A stretch of DNA of 8,447 nt, from positions 13,834 to 22,280 of the forward strand of contig NVTT01000006.1 in assembly GCA_002401655.1 (NCBI GenBank). Reading direction: 5' to 3'. The position numbers and the translations under genes were made by a program. Source of the stretch: Gammaproteobacteria bacterium (GTDB taxonomy: Bacteria; Pseudomonadota; Gammaproteobacteria; Enterobacterales; Kangiellaceae). The stretch's first letter is position 1; each line of letters opens with the position of its first letter. Below, piece by piece: positions 7,699 through 8,447 of this stretch. The notes beneath the pieces are model-generated. The model was not told the DNA's origin and searched no databases. It saw only the letters and a program-made list of their open reading frames with translations.

Positions 7699-8034
7699 TT
7701 ACTTCTTTTTCTTAACCTGAGTTTTGGTTTTCTTTGATACCTTCGCTCCCTTTTTCTTTATTGACTTAGTAGCCGTCTTTTTAGCTCGTTTTATCGCTGA
7801 TTTCTTGGCTACTTTCTTTTCAGCAACTTTTTTAGACTTCTCTTTATTGAGTTTATTTAAATATTTTTTTAGTCGCTGTTTAGCATCTAGTGCAGCCGTT
7901 TCTGCATCTTTAGCGCGAGCCAACGCTTTTTTTGCGGTGCTCGTGGCCTTTTCGGATGCTGCTACGGCTTTCGATACTTCCTTTTTAGTTTTCTTTAATA
8001 TCTTTTTTAGTTTTGAAATGTCTTTCTTCTTCAT
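7699..8034 (-). CDS. Lysine-rich histone H1-like protein next to ppk2
   Basis: The 111-residue protein contains 42 lysines (38%) plus much alanine, and no Cys, Trp, Phe, His or Pro. Residues about 8-62 alternate charged and small residues as in a single amphipathic helix or coiled coil (K-x-L-K-K-I-L-K-K, A-A-S-E-K-A-x-x-x-A-K-K-A). Residues 63-111 form a disordered polybasic tail of repeated K-K-x-A-K-K-type units ending in KKKK. No signal peptide or membrane segment is seen. It resembles bacterial histone H1-like and AlgP-type tails by composition, where alignments are unreliable. The gene is real by its excellent ribosome-binding site: AAGGAG at 8048-8043, 8 bases from the ATG. It lies 39 bases after the ppk2 stop on the same strand, so co-transcription is likely. 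My inference is binding to a polyanion (DNA or polyphosphate); the function is not established. Confidence 0.85.
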   Translation of the reverse strand: MKKKDISKLKKILKKTKKEVSKAVAASEKATSTAKKALARAKDAETAALDAKQRLKKYLNKLNKEKSKKVAEKKVAKKSAIKRAKKTATKSIKKKGAKVSKKTKTQVKKKK

Positions 8035-8042
8035 TCTTTGCT

Positions 8043-8048
8043 CTCCTT
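8043..8048 (-). promoter_or_regulatory. Strong ribosome-binding site of the lysine-rich gene
   Basis: AAGGAG on the minus strand, 8 bases from the ATG at 8034-8032, is the best Shine-Dalgarno match in the window. It fixes the start codon, rules the plus-strand frame over the same bases to be a shadow, and suggests high translation of the small basic protein. Confidence 0.75.
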
Positions 8049-8073
8049 ATATTGAGGTTTTGTGTGATGTTTG

Positions 8074-8447
8074 TTAATATTTTTCACCAATTTCATAAAT
8101 AGTTTTCGCTGAACCCGCGATTAATGGGTCAGGTTCTCCGACAATATCGAAGTCCTTTTTGTCGTAATCTAGGTTAGATAGAAAATGTCGCATACAATTT
8201 ATTCGACCTCGTTTTTTATCATCTGACCGAATAATCGTCCAAGGTGCATCTTTTGTATCGGTATGAAAAATCATCGAATCCTTTGCTTTGCTGTATTTTG
8301 GCCAAAGTGAAAGCGACGCCATATCAACAGGGCTTAGCTTCCATTGTTTTAGTGGATCATTCTGTCTTGATTTAAACCGCCTAAACTGCTCTGTTCGACT
8401 CACCGAAAACCAATACTTAAAAAGTGTAATGCCACTATTAACTAACA
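8074..8447 (-). CDS. ppk2: Polyphosphate kinase 2 (PPK2), C-terminal part (runs off right edge)
   Basis: PPK2 enzymes transfer phosphate between inorganic polyphosphate and nucleoside di- or monophosphates. About 123 C-terminal residues are visible. The frame is open through the right edge with LVNSGITLFKYWFSVSRTEQ, a typical PPK2 segment, so the GTG at 8403-8401 is an internal valine codon and not a start. Further family motifs follow: Q-F-R-R-F-K-x-R-x-x-D-P-L-K-Q-W-K-L-S-P-V-D, then Y-S-K-A-K-D-x-M-x-F-H-T-D-T, then A-P-W-T-I-I-R-S-D-D-K-K-R-G-R-I-N. It ends with a tail including E-P-D-P-L-I-A-G-S-A. The Walker A and B regions lie outside the window, so the class (ADP- or AMP-specific) cannot be decided, though the single-domain C-terminus and tail resemble the PA0141 type. 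It is followed by the lysine-rich gene on the same strand. Confidence 0.93.
   Translation of the reverse strand, partial: LVNSGITLFKYWFSVSRTEQFRRFKSRQNDPLKQWKLSPVDMASLSLWPKYSKAKDSMIFHTDTKDAPWTIIRSDDKKRGRINCMRHFLSNLDYDKKDFDIVGEPDPLIAGSAKTIYEIGEKY

Noticed and set aside
7724..8077. Plus-strand 117-codon open frame rich in Phe and Ala
   Set aside because: It is the antisense shadow of the lysine-rich gene: lysine codons AAA/AAG read in reverse give TTT/CTT. The minus strand has the strong ribosome-binding site.
8074..8403. Treating the GTG at 8403-8401 as the start of a 109-residue protein
   Set aside because: The same frame continues to the window edge with clear PPK2 sequence, so this is an internal codon of a longer gene.

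Overview
This is an AT-rich bacterial chromosomal window, most likely from a gammaproteobacterium. The evidence is the ssb / MFS transporter / divergent uvrA block (known from Pseudomonas, among others), a proteobacterial-type ZapE ATPase, and an SSB tail ending in DDDIPF. Genus cannot be fixed from the sequence. No rRNA, tRNA, CRISPR array, insertion sequence or phage gene was seen, and the content is mostly housekeeping.

Layout, left to right. 1-284 (-): N-terminal part of a small two-helix membrane protein that runs off the left edge. 285-537: a 253-base AT-rich gap holding a near-perfect promoter -35 for that gene, embedded in an 18-bp palindrome with a third half-site. 538-1428 (-): EamA/DMT permease. 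1475-1978 (-): ssb, with a recognisable promoter enclosed by an 8-bp inverted repeat. 2102-3505 (-): YajR-like MFS transporter with a C-terminal soluble domain. 3572-6412 (+): complete uvrA, divergent from the MFS gene across a 66-base gap. 6404-7498 (-): zapE (AFG1-like ATPase), whose 3' end overlaps that of uvrA by 9 bases. 7502-7698: gap with two strong tandem stem-loops. 7699-8034 (-): a 111-residue protein that is 38% lysine. 8074-8447 (-): C-terminal part of a PPK2-type polyphosphate kinase, running off the right edge.

Functionally there are three blocks. The first is DNA maintenance (UvrA damage recognition, SSB) with a transporter in the middle. The second is the division/stress ATPase ZapE. 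The third is a polyphosphate block, where a polycationic histone-H1-like protein sits just downstream of ppk2, probably in the same transcript. That pairing is the most interesting point: it suggests, but does not prove, a protein that binds polyphosphate or organises polyphosphate granules or the nucleoid. No canonical LexA box (CTGT-N8-ACAG) was seen in the ssb or uvrA upstream regions, unlike in E. coli.
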